NCBI GenBank assembly: GCA_964448935.1 | Contig: CAYVBE010000062.1 | Coordinates: forward strand, 1-19,876 | Origin: CAYVBE01 sp964448935 | Lineage (GTDB): Bacteria > Planctomycetota > Brocadiia > SM23-32 | Direction of reading: 5' to 3' | Length of the DNA stretch: 19,876 nucleotides | Shown here: positions 7,917 through 15,225 of the stretch, one piece after another | Position numbering within the stretch: position 1 is the stretch's first letter | How the letters are laid out: every line of letters begins with the position of its first letter | Notes under the pieces: model-generated | The model's input: the letters and a program-made list of their open reading frames with translations, nothing else | Databases searched by the model: none | What the model was told of the DNA's origin: nothing | Program-made: the position numbers and the translations under genes

Positions 7917-8108
7917 CTTCCGTTCCTCCCACTTTGTGGGTTACGCCGACGTGGGCGGGACCACCCCGCTCCTGCCAGAGGAAATGCAGACGGCGTGCCA
8001 GACGGGAAAGCTCCCCGAAGGGGTACCTGTAAGGTGTTGTAATAAAGTGGCTTATATGCCCGTCCGGGTGCAGGGCGGTCCGGCCCGCGCCGGAGACGAA
8101 TAAGAGCC

Positions 8109-8137
8109 TTGACTTCCGATCGAATCGGAAGTAAAAG
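8109..8137 (+). promoter_or_regulatory. Promoter candidate for the second sigma-54 activator
   Basis: TTGACT (8109-8114), a 17-nt spacer and TAAAAG (8132-8137) fit a sigma70-type promoter with a good -35 and a weaker -10. The predicted start lies near 8144, about 30 nt before the GTG start codon at 8174. The spacer and -10 are overlaid by inverted repeats, so repression by a dimeric regulator is plausible. Confidence 0.5.
8112..8132. promoter_or_regulatory. Perfect inverted repeat, likely operator (IR1)
   Basis: Arms ACTTCCGAT (8112-8120) and ATCGGAAGT (8124-8132) are perfect complements of 9 bp around CGA. The repeat fills the spacer of the predicted promoter, the classic position for a repressor site. 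No cognate regulator can be identified from this window. Confidence 0.55.
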
Positions 8138-8155
8138 TATTTATCGGTACTTTTA
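8132..8155. promoter_or_regulatory. Second inverted repeat, abutting the first (IR2)
   Basis: Arms TAAAAGTA (8132-8139) and TACTTTTA (8148-8155) are perfect 8-bp complements around an 8-nt spacer (TTTATCGG). The repeat starts at the last base of IR1 and covers the -10 and the predicted transcript start. It could be a second operator or a 5' leader hairpin. Confidence 0.45.
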
Positions 8156-8173
8156 TGGGGGGGAGTCACTCAG

Positions 8174-9481
8174 GTGTTCACCCGGGTGGTTCTGGCCGTA
8201 GCGCCGGCGGCCGTCCGGCGGCGTCTGACGGACCTGCTCACCGGTCCCGACGTGCTTCTGGAGGTCGAGCAGACGGGGCCCCGCCTGTGGGACCGCATTG
8301 TGCGCAAGACCGCCGACGTGCTGATCGTCAGCCAGAGCGCCGTGCCGGGGGACCTGGTGGCCAGGGTATCCGCACTGGGCGAGCTGCCCGACCCCCCCGC
8401 AGTGGTTGTGATATCCGACAGCGATGACCCGGTGAACCGCGCCCGCCTGACCGCCGCTGGCTGCCAGGCGGTGCTGCACGAGGGGCTCTCGGCTGAAGTT
8501 TTCGGGGAGGTCCTGCGGGCGATCCTCGCCCGGCGGGCGGTGGTCGCGCGCAGCAGGCTGCCGGCCGAACGGGACATGGCCACCCCGCAGTTGGCCGATT
8601 TCGTCTCCGAGAGCCCGGCCATGCAGGTGTTCCTGGACCTCGCCCGCAGGGTGCTGCCCACGGATGTCTCCCTGCTGTTCCTGGGCGAGACGGGGGTGGG
8701 CAAGGAACGGCTGGCCCGGGCAATCCACAACGGCGGCCCGAGGTCCGGAGGGCCTTTCGTGGCCGTCAACTGCGGCGCGTTGCCCGAATCCCTGCTCGAA
8801 AGCGAACTGTTCGGGCACGAGAGGGGGGCTTTCACCGGCGCGGTCAGGACCCGGCGGGGCTGGTTCGAACTCGGCCACCGGGGCACCGTCTTCCTGGACG
8901 AGATCGGCGAGATGCCCTATCACCTGCAGGTCAAGCTGCTGCGCGTGCTGCAGGATCGCCAGGTCCAGCCCATAGGCGCCGAAAAGACTATCCCGGTGGA
9001 CGTGCGCCTGATGGCTGCCAGCAACCGGTACCTGGAGGCCGAGGTGGCAGCGGGTCGCTTTCGCCGCGACCTCTACTATCGCCTCAGCGTCGTCACGCTT
9101 ATCCTGCCGCCGCTTCGGGAGCGGCGGGAGGATATCCCCGTGCTGGTGGATAGTTACGGTGACTACCTGCAGCCCCGCGTCGGCTGCGATGTGGAGGGCA
9201 TCACCGACGAGGCGAAGGAGGCTTTGACCGCCTACTCGTGGCCGGGCAACGTGCGGGAGTTGATCAACGTTATCGAAAGGGCCCTGCTGCTGTGCGACGG
9301 ACGCCTGATCACTCTGGCCGATCTGCCGGAAGCCATTCGGGCGGCGGCGGGGAGACGGACTTTGCGTCCGGGGCTCTCGTCGAGGGAAGCCTGCCGGAGC
9401 AATGGCTTCAGGAGCCCTGGCGACGGGTGCGGAAACGGGTTCTGGCCGATCTGGAAAAGGCGTACCTGGAAGGGCTTCTAA
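8174..9481 (+). CDS. Sigma-54 activator with degenerate receiver domain (C-terminus frameshifted)
   Basis: The GTG start at 8174 has GGAG (8162-8165) 8 nt upstream. Residues 1-120 look like a receiver fold, but the acidic pair is missing (VVLAVAP) and the phospho-Asp position reads LIVSQSAVPG, so phosphorylation is unlikely. The AAA+ domain (about 142-372) is intact: Walker A GETGVGKE (171-178), canonical GAFTGA (218-223), Walker B GTVFLDE (237-243) and LPPLRER. After DLPEAIRAAAG (about residue 393) the frame loses its homology and ends at 9481 in a Trp/Arg/Gly-rich tail. The missing Fis-type HTH is found one frame back, up to 9594. As it stands, the product would have no DNA-binding domain. 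Either a recent 1-nt deletion in the G/C-rich run near 9340-9353, a sequencing error, or a -1 shift would explain this. Confidence 0.85.
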   Translation: MFTRVVLAVAPAAVRRRLTDLLTGPDVLLEVEQTGPRLWDRIVRKTADVLIVSQSAVPGDLVARVSALGELPDPPAVVVISDSDDPVNRARLTAAGCQAVLHEGLSAEVFGEVLRAILARRAVVARSRLPAERDMATPQLADFVSESPAMQVFLDLARRVLPTDVSLLFLGETGVGKERLARAIHNGGPRSGGPFVAVNCGALPESLLESELFGHERGAFTGAVRTRRGWFELGHRGTVFLDEIGEMPYHLQVKLLRVLQDRQVQPIGAEKTIPVDVRLMAASNRYLEAEVAAGRFRRDLYYRLSVVTLILPPLRERREDIPVLVDSYGDYLQPRVGCDVEGITDEAKEALTAYSWPGNVRELINVIERALLLCDGRLITLADLPEAIRAAAGRRTLRPGLSSREACRSNGFRSPGDGCGNGFWPIWKRRTWKGF

Positions 9482-9594
9482 CGGCCAGCGGGGGGCGCGT
9501 CGGCGAAACGGCGGAGCGGGCCGGACTGAGCCCGAGGGCCCTCTACGAGAAGATGAAACGGCACAACCTTTGCAAAGAAGATTTCAAGGCGTGA
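9340..9594 (+). pseudogene. Out-of-frame C-terminal HTH segment of the preceding activator
   Basis: Reading in the -1 frame from about 9340 to the TGA at 9594 gives a linker, a helical segment (VRKRVLADLEKAYLEGLL) and a Fis-type helix-turn-helix (GGRVGETAERAGLSPRALYEKMKRHNL). This is exactly what should follow the AAA+ domain of a bEBP. It has no start codon and ribosome binding site of its own that I trust. With one base restored near 9340-9353 the full protein would run 8174-9594, about 473 residues, normal for the family. Confidence 0.8.
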
Positions 9595-9697
9595 GGTCGG
9601 CGGCCATGTACCTGTATGCCGCGGAGTGTGTCGAACGGGACGATACACCTTTCTTCGACCAGGCGCCCTGAGGCCCCTTCTACCTCGTGGCGTTGCC

Positions 9698-9725
9698 TTG
9701 ACACTCTCATCCGCCCGGTTAGCAT
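9698..9725 (+). promoter_or_regulatory. Sigma70-type promoter for the DUF481 gene
   Basis: A perfect TTGACA (9698-9703), a 16-nt spacer and TAGCAT (9720-9725) lie about 45 nt upstream of the ATG at 9771. The -10 matches the consensus at 4 of 6 positions, including its conserved A2 and final T. Confidence 0.6.
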
Positions 9726-9770
9726 GGGGCATCGAATGGGCCATTACTCTGGCACTCGGGAGGGGCGAAC

Positions 9771-10814
9771 ATGATGCGTAGAATCATTGTGATTTCTTGC
9801 GTTCTGACGATTGCGTGTCTTTCGCAGGCACAGGCCGATGAGGTGACGTTTAAGAACGGTGACCGGCTTTCCGGAAAGGTGCTGAGGCTGGTCGAGGGCC
9901 GGCTCACGATCGGATCGGCCGTGGCCGGCAAGGTGACGGTGAGCATGGCGGACGTGGCCACGCTGTCCACCGAGGAACCGGTCGCCCTGCACCTGAGCGA
10001 CGGCTCGGTGGCGCGGCAGACCCTCGTCGCGGGCGATCCGGGTGAGGTGGCGATTCCGGGGGAAGGCGACCTGGAGGCGCAGACATTCCCCATCGCTCAG
10101 GTGGCCGCCATCAACCCGCCTCCGCCGCCTCCCGAGCCGAAGCCGAAATGGAAGGGCAGCATCACCGCCGGCTACACGGTCACCACGGGAAACACGGAGA
10201 CGGAGAGCCGCTCGCTGGACCTTGACCTCAAAAGACGCGGCGAGAACGACCGCATTACGCTCGGCGCGGGCTACTACTACGGCGAGCAAGAGGACCCCGC
10301 CACGGGCGCAGACAACGTGACGCAGGATGAATGGTTTGCCGGCGGCCAGTACGACTATTTCGTCGGCGAGAAGATGTACGTCTACGGCTCGGGCCGTTTC
10401 GAGCACGATGAGGTCGCCCTGCTGGACGGGCGCACAACGCTCGGCACCGGGCTGGGCTACCAGTGGGTGGAGCGCGAAGACCTGGCATTCGGCACCGAGG
10501 CAGGCATAGCGTATCTACACGAGGAGTTCGACGACGCGGCGCAGACTACCAACGACGAGATGTCCGCCCAGGCTGCCTACCACTTCATGGCGAAGCTCGC
10601 AAGCAACGCAACATTCCTGCACGATCTGACTTACGTCCCTGCCTGGAACGATTTCGGGGACTACTACCTGACCACGTCGGCGCAGGTGCGCGTGGACATG
10701 ACCGAGGTCCTCTTCTCCAGCTTCAAGATCGTGTTGGATTACGACGCGACCCCGGCGCCCGGGCAGGAGAAGACGGACACCAAATACATCCTCGGCGTCG
10801 GCGCCAACTTCTGA
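9771..10814 (+). CDS. DUF481 outer-membrane beta-barrel protein with N-terminal periplasmic domain
   Basis: A 347-residue exported protein. Residues 1-22 are a Sec signal peptide with the cleavage motif AQA before Asp23. Residues about 23-105 form a small beta-rich domain (VTFKNGDRLSGKVLRL...) of the type seen on many DUF481 proteins. A proline-rich linker (PPPPPEPKPK) follows, then a DUF481/YdiY-like barrel from about 125 with alternating strands (GSITAGYTVTTGNTETES...). It ends in Phe, the usual outer-membrane assembly signal. GGGAGGGG (9758-9765) lies 5 nt before ATG 9771 and 8 nt before ATG 9774, so either may be used. The function is unknown in most members; relatives are induced by salt or acid. 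It has its own promoter, and the CDF gene follows 47 nt after the stop. Confidence 0.88.
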   Translation: MMRRIIVISCVLTIACLSQAQADEVTFKNGDRLSGKVLRLVEGRLTIGSAVAGKVTVSMADVATLSTEEPVALHLSDGSVARQTLVAGDPGEVAIPGEGDLEAQTFPIAQVAAINPPPPPPEPKPKWKGSITAGYTVTTGNTETESRSLDLDLKRRGENDRITLGAGYYYGEQEDPATGADNVTQDEWFAGGQYDYFVGEKMYVYGSGRFEHDEVALLDGRTTLGTGLGYQWVEREDLAFGTEAGIAYLHEEFDDAAQTTNDEMSAQAAYHFMAKLASNATFLHDLTYVPAWNDFGDYYLTTSAQVRVDMTEVLFSSFKIVLDYDATPAPGQEKTDTKYILGVGANF

Positions 10815-10861
10815 CATCGCCGCAGCCGGTCTCAACCACGACGGCCATGCCGGGGGAAGGC

Positions 10862-12151
10862 ATGAAGGACAATCTGATCAGGGCGCGCCGGGTTGCGCTC
10901 ATCGCGGCCCTGGTGACCATGGCGATGGCCGCGGGCAAATACGGGGTCGGTATGCTGGTGGGTTCGCGCGCGCTGCAGGCCGATGCGCTGCACTCGGGCA
11001 TAGATATGATTGCCCTGGGCACCTCCTGGTTCGGCCTGTACATTGCCGGGCGCAATGCCACGGAGAGGTTTCCCTATGGCTTCTACCGCGCCGAGACACT
11101 GGCAGCGCTGCTGGGTTCAGGTTTCATCATCTTCCTGGGGGTGCGCTTTGCCATAGAGAGCGTGCAGCGGCTGGGCGCGCCGCCGGTGGCGCAGTTCACC
11201 GGCGCGGGGCTCGCCGTCGCCGGAATCTCGGTCTTCGTGGCCCTCGGCCTCTACCTGTGGGAAAAACGCACCAGCCTGGCCACCGGTTCCCAGAGCCTGG
11301 GCGCCACCGCGGAGGAGGTCAGACTGGACATGGGCACCTCCATCGCGGTCTTCGTCGCCCTCATCTGTTCCCGCTACAGCATTCCCTACGTCGAGGGCAT
11401 CGTCACGCTGCTGATCTCCGGACTGGTCCTCTATGCCGGCTTCGGCAACCTGTGGTCAGCCGTGCTGAGCCTGATGGACGCCTCCGTGGACCCCGAGCTG
11501 GAGCGCGAAGTCGCGCAGATCATCGCGGACGTGCCCGGCGTGCGCGGGGTGGAGAAGATACACTCGCGGCGCTCCGGGCCCTTCTATTTCGTGGAGGGCC
11601 ATGTGGACGTGAGACCTCAGATGGACGTTGAGCGCAGCCACGCCCTGGCGCACCGGGCCGCCGAGACCGTGCGCGAGAAGCGCCCGCGGATTGAGGGCGT
11701 GGTGCTGCACATCGAGCCCTACCGCGGGGAGGAGCAGCGGGCCCTGGTGCCCGTCGAGTCGGACGAGGGGCTGGATGCACCCCTGTGCCCGCACTTCGGC
11801 CGGGCGCCGTTCTTCGTGCTCGCGCGACTGCGGGACGGCGCCATCGAGGACGTGGAAGTGGAGGAGAATCAGTTCCAGGACCGGCAGTTGCGCGCCGGTC
11901 TGGCCGTGATACGGGAGTTCGCCGAGTTGCGGGACCTGGACGTTGTGCTGGTGCGGGAGGTGGGCGAGATCGCCTTCCACGGCCTGCGCGACAGCGCCGT
12001 GGGCATCTACCGCGCCCCGGAGGGGACCGCGCGAGAGGCGCTGGAAGCCTACGCCCGGAGCGAGGTCCACCTGCTGCCGGAGCCGACGCACAGTTCGGAC
12101 CGCAAGATCGAGGCCGACCGACACGGGCAGGCGGAAGGCGCATCAGGGTAA
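10862..12151 (+). CDS. CDF cation efflux transporter fused to a NifX/FeMo-co-type domain
   Basis: A 429-residue fusion. Residues about 8-205 are a cation diffusion facilitator membrane domain with about six TM helices; TM2 has the metal site D41/H44/D48 (ADALHSGID). In TM5 the usual HxxxD reads ExxxD (E152, D156). Residues about 208-288 are the cytosolic CDF dimer domain. Residues about 300-405 match the dinitrogenase Fe-Mo cofactor family (SDEGLDAPLCPHFGRAPFF...), a small fold that binds metal clusters or their precursors. The likely role is divalent-metal export coupled to cytosolic metal sensing; this is inference. ATG 10862 is chosen, with GGGGG 5 nt upstream; ATG 10847 has no ribosome binding site. 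No nif genes are nearby. It sits 22 nt upstream of the beta-helix gene. Confidence 0.9.
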   Translation: MKDNLIRARRVALIAALVTMAMAAGKYGVGMLVGSRALQADALHSGIDMIALGTSWFGLYIAGRNATERFPYGFYRAETLAALLGSGFIIFLGVRFAIESVQRLGAPPVAQFTGAGLAVAGISVFVALGLYLWEKRTSLATGSQSLGATAEEVRLDMGTSIAVFVALICSRYSIPYVEGIVTLLISGLVLYAGFGNLWSAVLSLMDASVDPELEREVAQIIADVPGVRGVEKIHSRRSGPFYFVEGHVDVRPQMDVERSHALAHRAAETVREKRPRIEGVVLHIEPYRGEEQRALVPVESDEGLDAPLCPHFGRAPFFVLARLRDGAIEDVEVEENQFQDRQLRAGLAVIREFAELRDLDVVLVREVGEIAFHGLRDSAVGIYRAPEGTAREALEAYARSEVHLLPEPTHSSDRKIEADRHGQAEGASG

Positions 12152-12173
12152 CCCCAACGCGGAGGTGTCTGCC

Positions 12174-14171
12174 GTGCGTGGAATAGCAGGGCGTTTTCTC
12201 GTTTGTGCGCTGCTGGCTCTGACGGCGGCCGGATCGCCTGCGGCCGAGTATTTCGTGGAACCAAACCACCCCGCGGCGGACGACGCCGGTCCAGGCACGG
12301 CGCAGGCCCCCTGGCTGACCCTCGGCAAAGCGGCGTCGGCACTCGGCCCGGGTGACACTGTTACCATAGGTGCCGGCATCTATCGGGAGCAACTCCGCCC
12401 CAGCAGCAGCGGCGCGCCCGATGCCCCCATCACCTACCGCGCCGCGCGGGGCGCCCGGGTCGTCATCAGCGGGGCCGATGCGGTCTCCGGCTGGCGGCCG
12501 GCCACGGCCGAGATGTGCGGCGGCAGCCCTCACGCCAACCACATTTACTACGCCGACGTGGACTGGCAGCCGCCCGACCTCTTCGCCGACGGCGCCCCAT
12601 TGCCGATGGCCCGCACCCCGAACGAGGGCTGGTGGGTGGCTGAGGGCGGCGGTGGGGCGGGGCTGGCCGACGCCGCGCACCTGACGGGCGACGCCGCCAC
12701 ATACGTCGGCGCCGAGGTGTTCTACTGGGACGTGAGCACCACCACCCAGGCCCGGCGGACGGTCAATGGCTTCGCGGACGGGACACTGACGGTGGACAAA
12801 CCGTGGGGCTACGGGCGTGAAGTCGAGGCCGGCGTGGACCGCTACTACCTGTGCGGGCGGCCGGCCTTCCTGGACCGGCCGGGGGAATGGGCGGCCGAGC
12901 CACAGGGCGACGGCTTCCGGCTGTTCCTCTGGCCCCCGGAGGGCCGGGACCCGGACGGGCTGCTGATCGAAGCCGTCCGCAGGGGCCGATTCGTGGTCGA
13001 GTACGGGGATAAGAGACACCTGGTCTTCGACGGCCTCGAAATCCGCCACGGCGCGGACCACGGCATCGGCTCGTGGAGCAAAGGCAACGGGCATATAACC
13101 ATCCGCAACTGCCACGTACACCACAACCTGGGCCACGGCCTGTACCTGCGCAGCGGGACGGGACTGCGCGTGGCGGACTGTCGGGTTAACGCCAACGGCA
13201 ACGGCATCACCTGCGGCGGTGTCCGCGACGTGATCGTTGAGGGCTGCGACGTGGCGCACAACGATTACGACGGCGTGGTGGTCAGTCATGACTCCGCAGA
13301 CGTCCTCGTCCGCCGCAACTTCATCCGCGGCCACACCCGGTGGAGCCATCCGGACAACATGCAGCTTCACAACGGGGTTTCGAACATCCGCATCCGGGAG
13401 AACGTGCTGCTGGACGGCGGACAGGCGCTGATGATGCAGGGCGTCACCGAGGGCTCGCTGGCCGGCAATCTTATCGTCGGCGCGCAGGCCTACGCGGTCA
13501 TCCTGGGCCACGATTCGGTCAAACGCTTCACCGTGGACCGCAACACCATCGCCCTCTGCGGCTATGGCGCCGTCACTTCCTCGGAGGGCACGCACACGGT
13601 CACCAACAACGTGCTGGCGCCGGGCTGGGGAGTAGCCCTGAGCAGCCGCGACGCGACCGGTCTGTCCAGCGACCGCAACCTGTTCATGGGCTACGGCGGC
13701 ACACTGCTGGCCGTGGGCGGCATCTGGACGCCCGACCTATCCGAGCATCAGCAGCATACCGGCCTGGACGCGGCCTCGCTGCAGGCGGTGCCGGGCTTTG
13801 TGAACGCCCCGAAGGTCCACGGCGTGATGGACAACAAGCGGCTGGCCGACTGCACCCGATCGCGCCTCTATCTGCGCACCCCGGCATCGGCCTTCGCGGC
13901 CGGCGACACCGTGGAGATCGGCTTCAGCGGCACCTTCCGGGACGTCAGCGCCGTGGGAGAGGATTTCATCGAGATCAGCCCGTCGCTGCCCGCGTTGCCG
14001 GAAAAGTCCGTCCTGATCCTCAACTGGGGGGACGGTTCAGACACCGCCCTGGACTTCCGGCACCGCCCCGGCAGTTCCGCCCGCGACGCCGGAATCGGGC
14101 ACGGCTTACCCGTCGGCAATCTGCGGAACGTGCAGGCCGTCCTCGACACGCTCCGGAGTATGGAGCGTTAA
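12174..14171 (+). CDS. Secreted right-handed parallel beta-helix protein
   Basis: A 665-residue exported protein starting at GTG 12174, with GGAGG (12161-12165) 8 nt upstream. Residues 1-24 are a signal peptide (FLVCALLALTAAGSPAA). The mature start has the signature of pectate-lyase-like and DUF1565-type proteins: DAGPGTAQAPWLTLGKAASA, then PGDTVTIGAGIYRE. Residues about 282-480 carry repeated PbH1 coils (LVFDGLEIRHG, ITIRNCHVHHN, LRVADCRVNANGNG, VIVEGCDVAHNDYDG, VLVRRNFIRG, IRIRENVLLDGG). The C-terminal 150 residues form a separate, unassigned region. It probably binds or cleaves polysaccharide outside the cytoplasm; no catalytic residues can be assigned with confidence. The stop overlaps the convergent CgeB-type gene by 4 nt. 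Confidence 0.88.
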   Translation: MRGIAGRFLVCALLALTAAGSPAAEYFVEPNHPAADDAGPGTAQAPWLTLGKAASALGPGDTVTIGAGIYREQLRPSSSGAPDAPITYRAARGARVVISGADAVSGWRPATAEMCGGSPHANHIYYADVDWQPPDLFADGAPLPMARTPNEGWWVAEGGGGAGLADAAHLTGDAATYVGAEVFYWDVSTTTQARRTVNGFADGTLTVDKPWGYGREVEAGVDRYYLCGRPAFLDRPGEWAAEPQGDGFRLFLWPPEGRDPDGLLIEAVRRGRFVVEYGDKRHLVFDGLEIRHGADHGIGSWSKGNGHITIRNCHVHHNLGHGLYLRSGTGLRVADCRVNANGNGITCGGVRDVIVEGCDVAHNDYDGVVVSHDSADVLVRRNFIRGHTRWSHPDNMQLHNGVSNIRIRENVLLDGGQALMMQGVTEGSLAGNLIVGAQAYAVILGHDSVKRFTVDRNTIALCGYGAVTSSEGTHTVTNNVLAPGWGVALSSRDATGLSSDRNLFMGYGGTLLAVGGIWTPDLSEHQQHTGLDAASLQAVPGFVNAPKVHGVMDNKRLADCTRSRLYLRTPASAFAAGDTVEIGFSGTFRDVSAVGEDFIEISPSLPALPEKSVLILNWGDGSDTALDFRHRPGSSARDAGIGHGLPVGNLRNVQAVLDTLRSMER

Positions 14172-15175
14172 GGCGCTCCGGTGGAAATGATCGGGCCGCC
14201 CCGGTCCGCGATCATGTCGAACAAATGGCAGAAAGCGCGGTGGTTCGTGTAGTCGCGCAGCGTGCGCCGCTGGCCGGCTCGGGCGATGGTCTCCCGCTCT
14301 TCCTCATGCTCCAGATAGTAGCGTACCTTGCGCCGCATCTCATCCTCGCTGTGGAACACGGCCACTTCCTCGCCCAGCTCGAAGAACTCCTCCATACCTT
14401 TCTTGTACAGGGAAAGGTAGAACGTTCCAAGCCCGGTGACCCAGAACGCCCGGTTGCTCAGGCCGCCGGCGTTACCCGGGTTGCGGGGAATAGCCAGGAA
14501 GATGTCGGCACAGTGGCAGGCCTTTGCATAACTTGCACCTTCAACCATCTTGCCTCCCCAGGCGCGGCTTGCCGGGGTCAAAAAATCCCACGGGTGGTTC
14601 CGCCGGAAGGCCATCTTGCGTCCCCACCACCTGACGCGGGCGCCGTCCGACACCAACCGGTTGAGCGCCTTCAGCCGCTTGCCGTAGCCGGCAGAACGGT
14701 CAATCGTTCCTATCACGACGACATCGCAGCCGTATGTGCGAACATCCATCCGGGTGATGGAGTCGTACTCGAAGCACGAAGGCGTGATTCCCTCCACCAG
14801 TCGCTCGACACTGCGCACGCCGTGCCCGCGGAGCTCTGTCCGGGCGGTGTGGCCTTGCGTGCAGCACAGATCGCTGGCCTCCGCCAGCGGAGGTAGCCAG
14901 GCTGGGACGGCGCCATCCGGGTACCACAAGACGTTGTACACGCCGCGTGATGCGACCTTCCGCAGCGTCTCCGGGGTGTATCTTTCCCCCTTCCAGACAA
15001 TGTGAACCGCCGGCGGGTCCTGCTCGACTGCTTCCAGGAGGGCGTCGTTCGGCTCGGGGATGCTGCGGAAGTCGAGAAAGCGCGTTTTCATCCCGATCTC
15101 TTGCAGCGCCACTGCCAGGTGCCTGCCAAAGCTCCAGGGCTTTTCGTCCGGCGCGGATAGTAAGACGTGTGGCAT
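14168..15175 (-). CDS. CgeB-type glycosyltransferase
   Basis: A 335-residue cytosolic protein resembling the CgeB/Glyco_trans_1_2 family of GT-B glycosyltransferases. The N-terminal half has Rossmann-like strands (HVLLSAPDEKPW, VHIVWKGERY, NVLWYPDG). The C-terminal half carries the family signature: SNRAFWVTGLGTFYLS (240-255), ELGEEVAVFHSEDEMRRKVRYYL (266-288) and the ERETIARAGQRRTLRDYTNHRA segment (293-314). ATG 15175 is chosen; an in-frame TTG at 15199 would add 8 residues, and neither has a strong ribosome binding site. The ATP-grasp gene ends 50 nt upstream on the same strand, so the two are probably co-transcribed and may modify the same glycan or peptide. The donor and acceptor are unknown. 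Confidence 0.82.
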   Translation of the reverse strand: MPHVLLSAPDEKPWSFGRHLAVALQEIGMKTRFLDFRSIPEPNDALLEAVEQDPPAVHIVWKGERYTPETLRKVASRGVYNVLWYPDGAVPAWLPPLAEASDLCCTQGHTARTELRGHGVRSVERLVEGITPSCFEYDSITRMDVRTYGCDVVVIGTIDRSAGYGKRLKALNRLVSDGARVRWWGRKMAFRRNHPWDFLTPASRAWGGKMVEGASYAKACHCADIFLAIPRNPGNAGGLSNRAFWVTGLGTFYLSLYKKGMEEFFELGEEVAVFHSEDEMRRKVRYYLEHEEERETIARAGQRRTLRDYTNHRAFCHLFDMIADRGGPIISTGAP

Positions 15176-15225
15176 CTTCGTTCTCTGGTGTCCAATCAAC
15201 GGTCAGGCGCTTTCGCCAACTCCCG

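Larger units (their letters stand above)
7646..8173. other. Intergenic region with one small ORF and two palindromes
   Basis: The region lies between the amidohydrolase and the second sigma-54 activator. Its long open frames on both strands have protein sequences rich in Arg, Ala and Gly and look like GC-driven shadows. It contains the 31-codon lysine-rich gene at 7821-7916 (minus strand), a short CCCC/GGGG hairpin with a 3-nt loop near 8013-8023, and a promoter/operator cluster at 8109-8155. No tRNA or known riboswitch was recognised. Confidence 0.5.

Noticed and set aside
7624..8169. 181-codon minus-strand open frame across the intergenic region
   Set aside because: Arg/Gly/Ala-rich with no domain; the frame with an ideal ribosome binding site here is the separate 31-codon ORF.
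9606..9671. 21-codon plus-strand ORF after the HTH fragment
   Set aside because: It has only a weak GAGG site and no conserved feature that can be judged alone; it may be chance.
11520..13595. 691-codon minus-strand open frame
   Set aside because: It lies antisense to the CDF-NifX and beta-helix genes, both with clear domains, ribosome binding sites and starts; its sequence is Arg/Pro-rich with no recognisable family.
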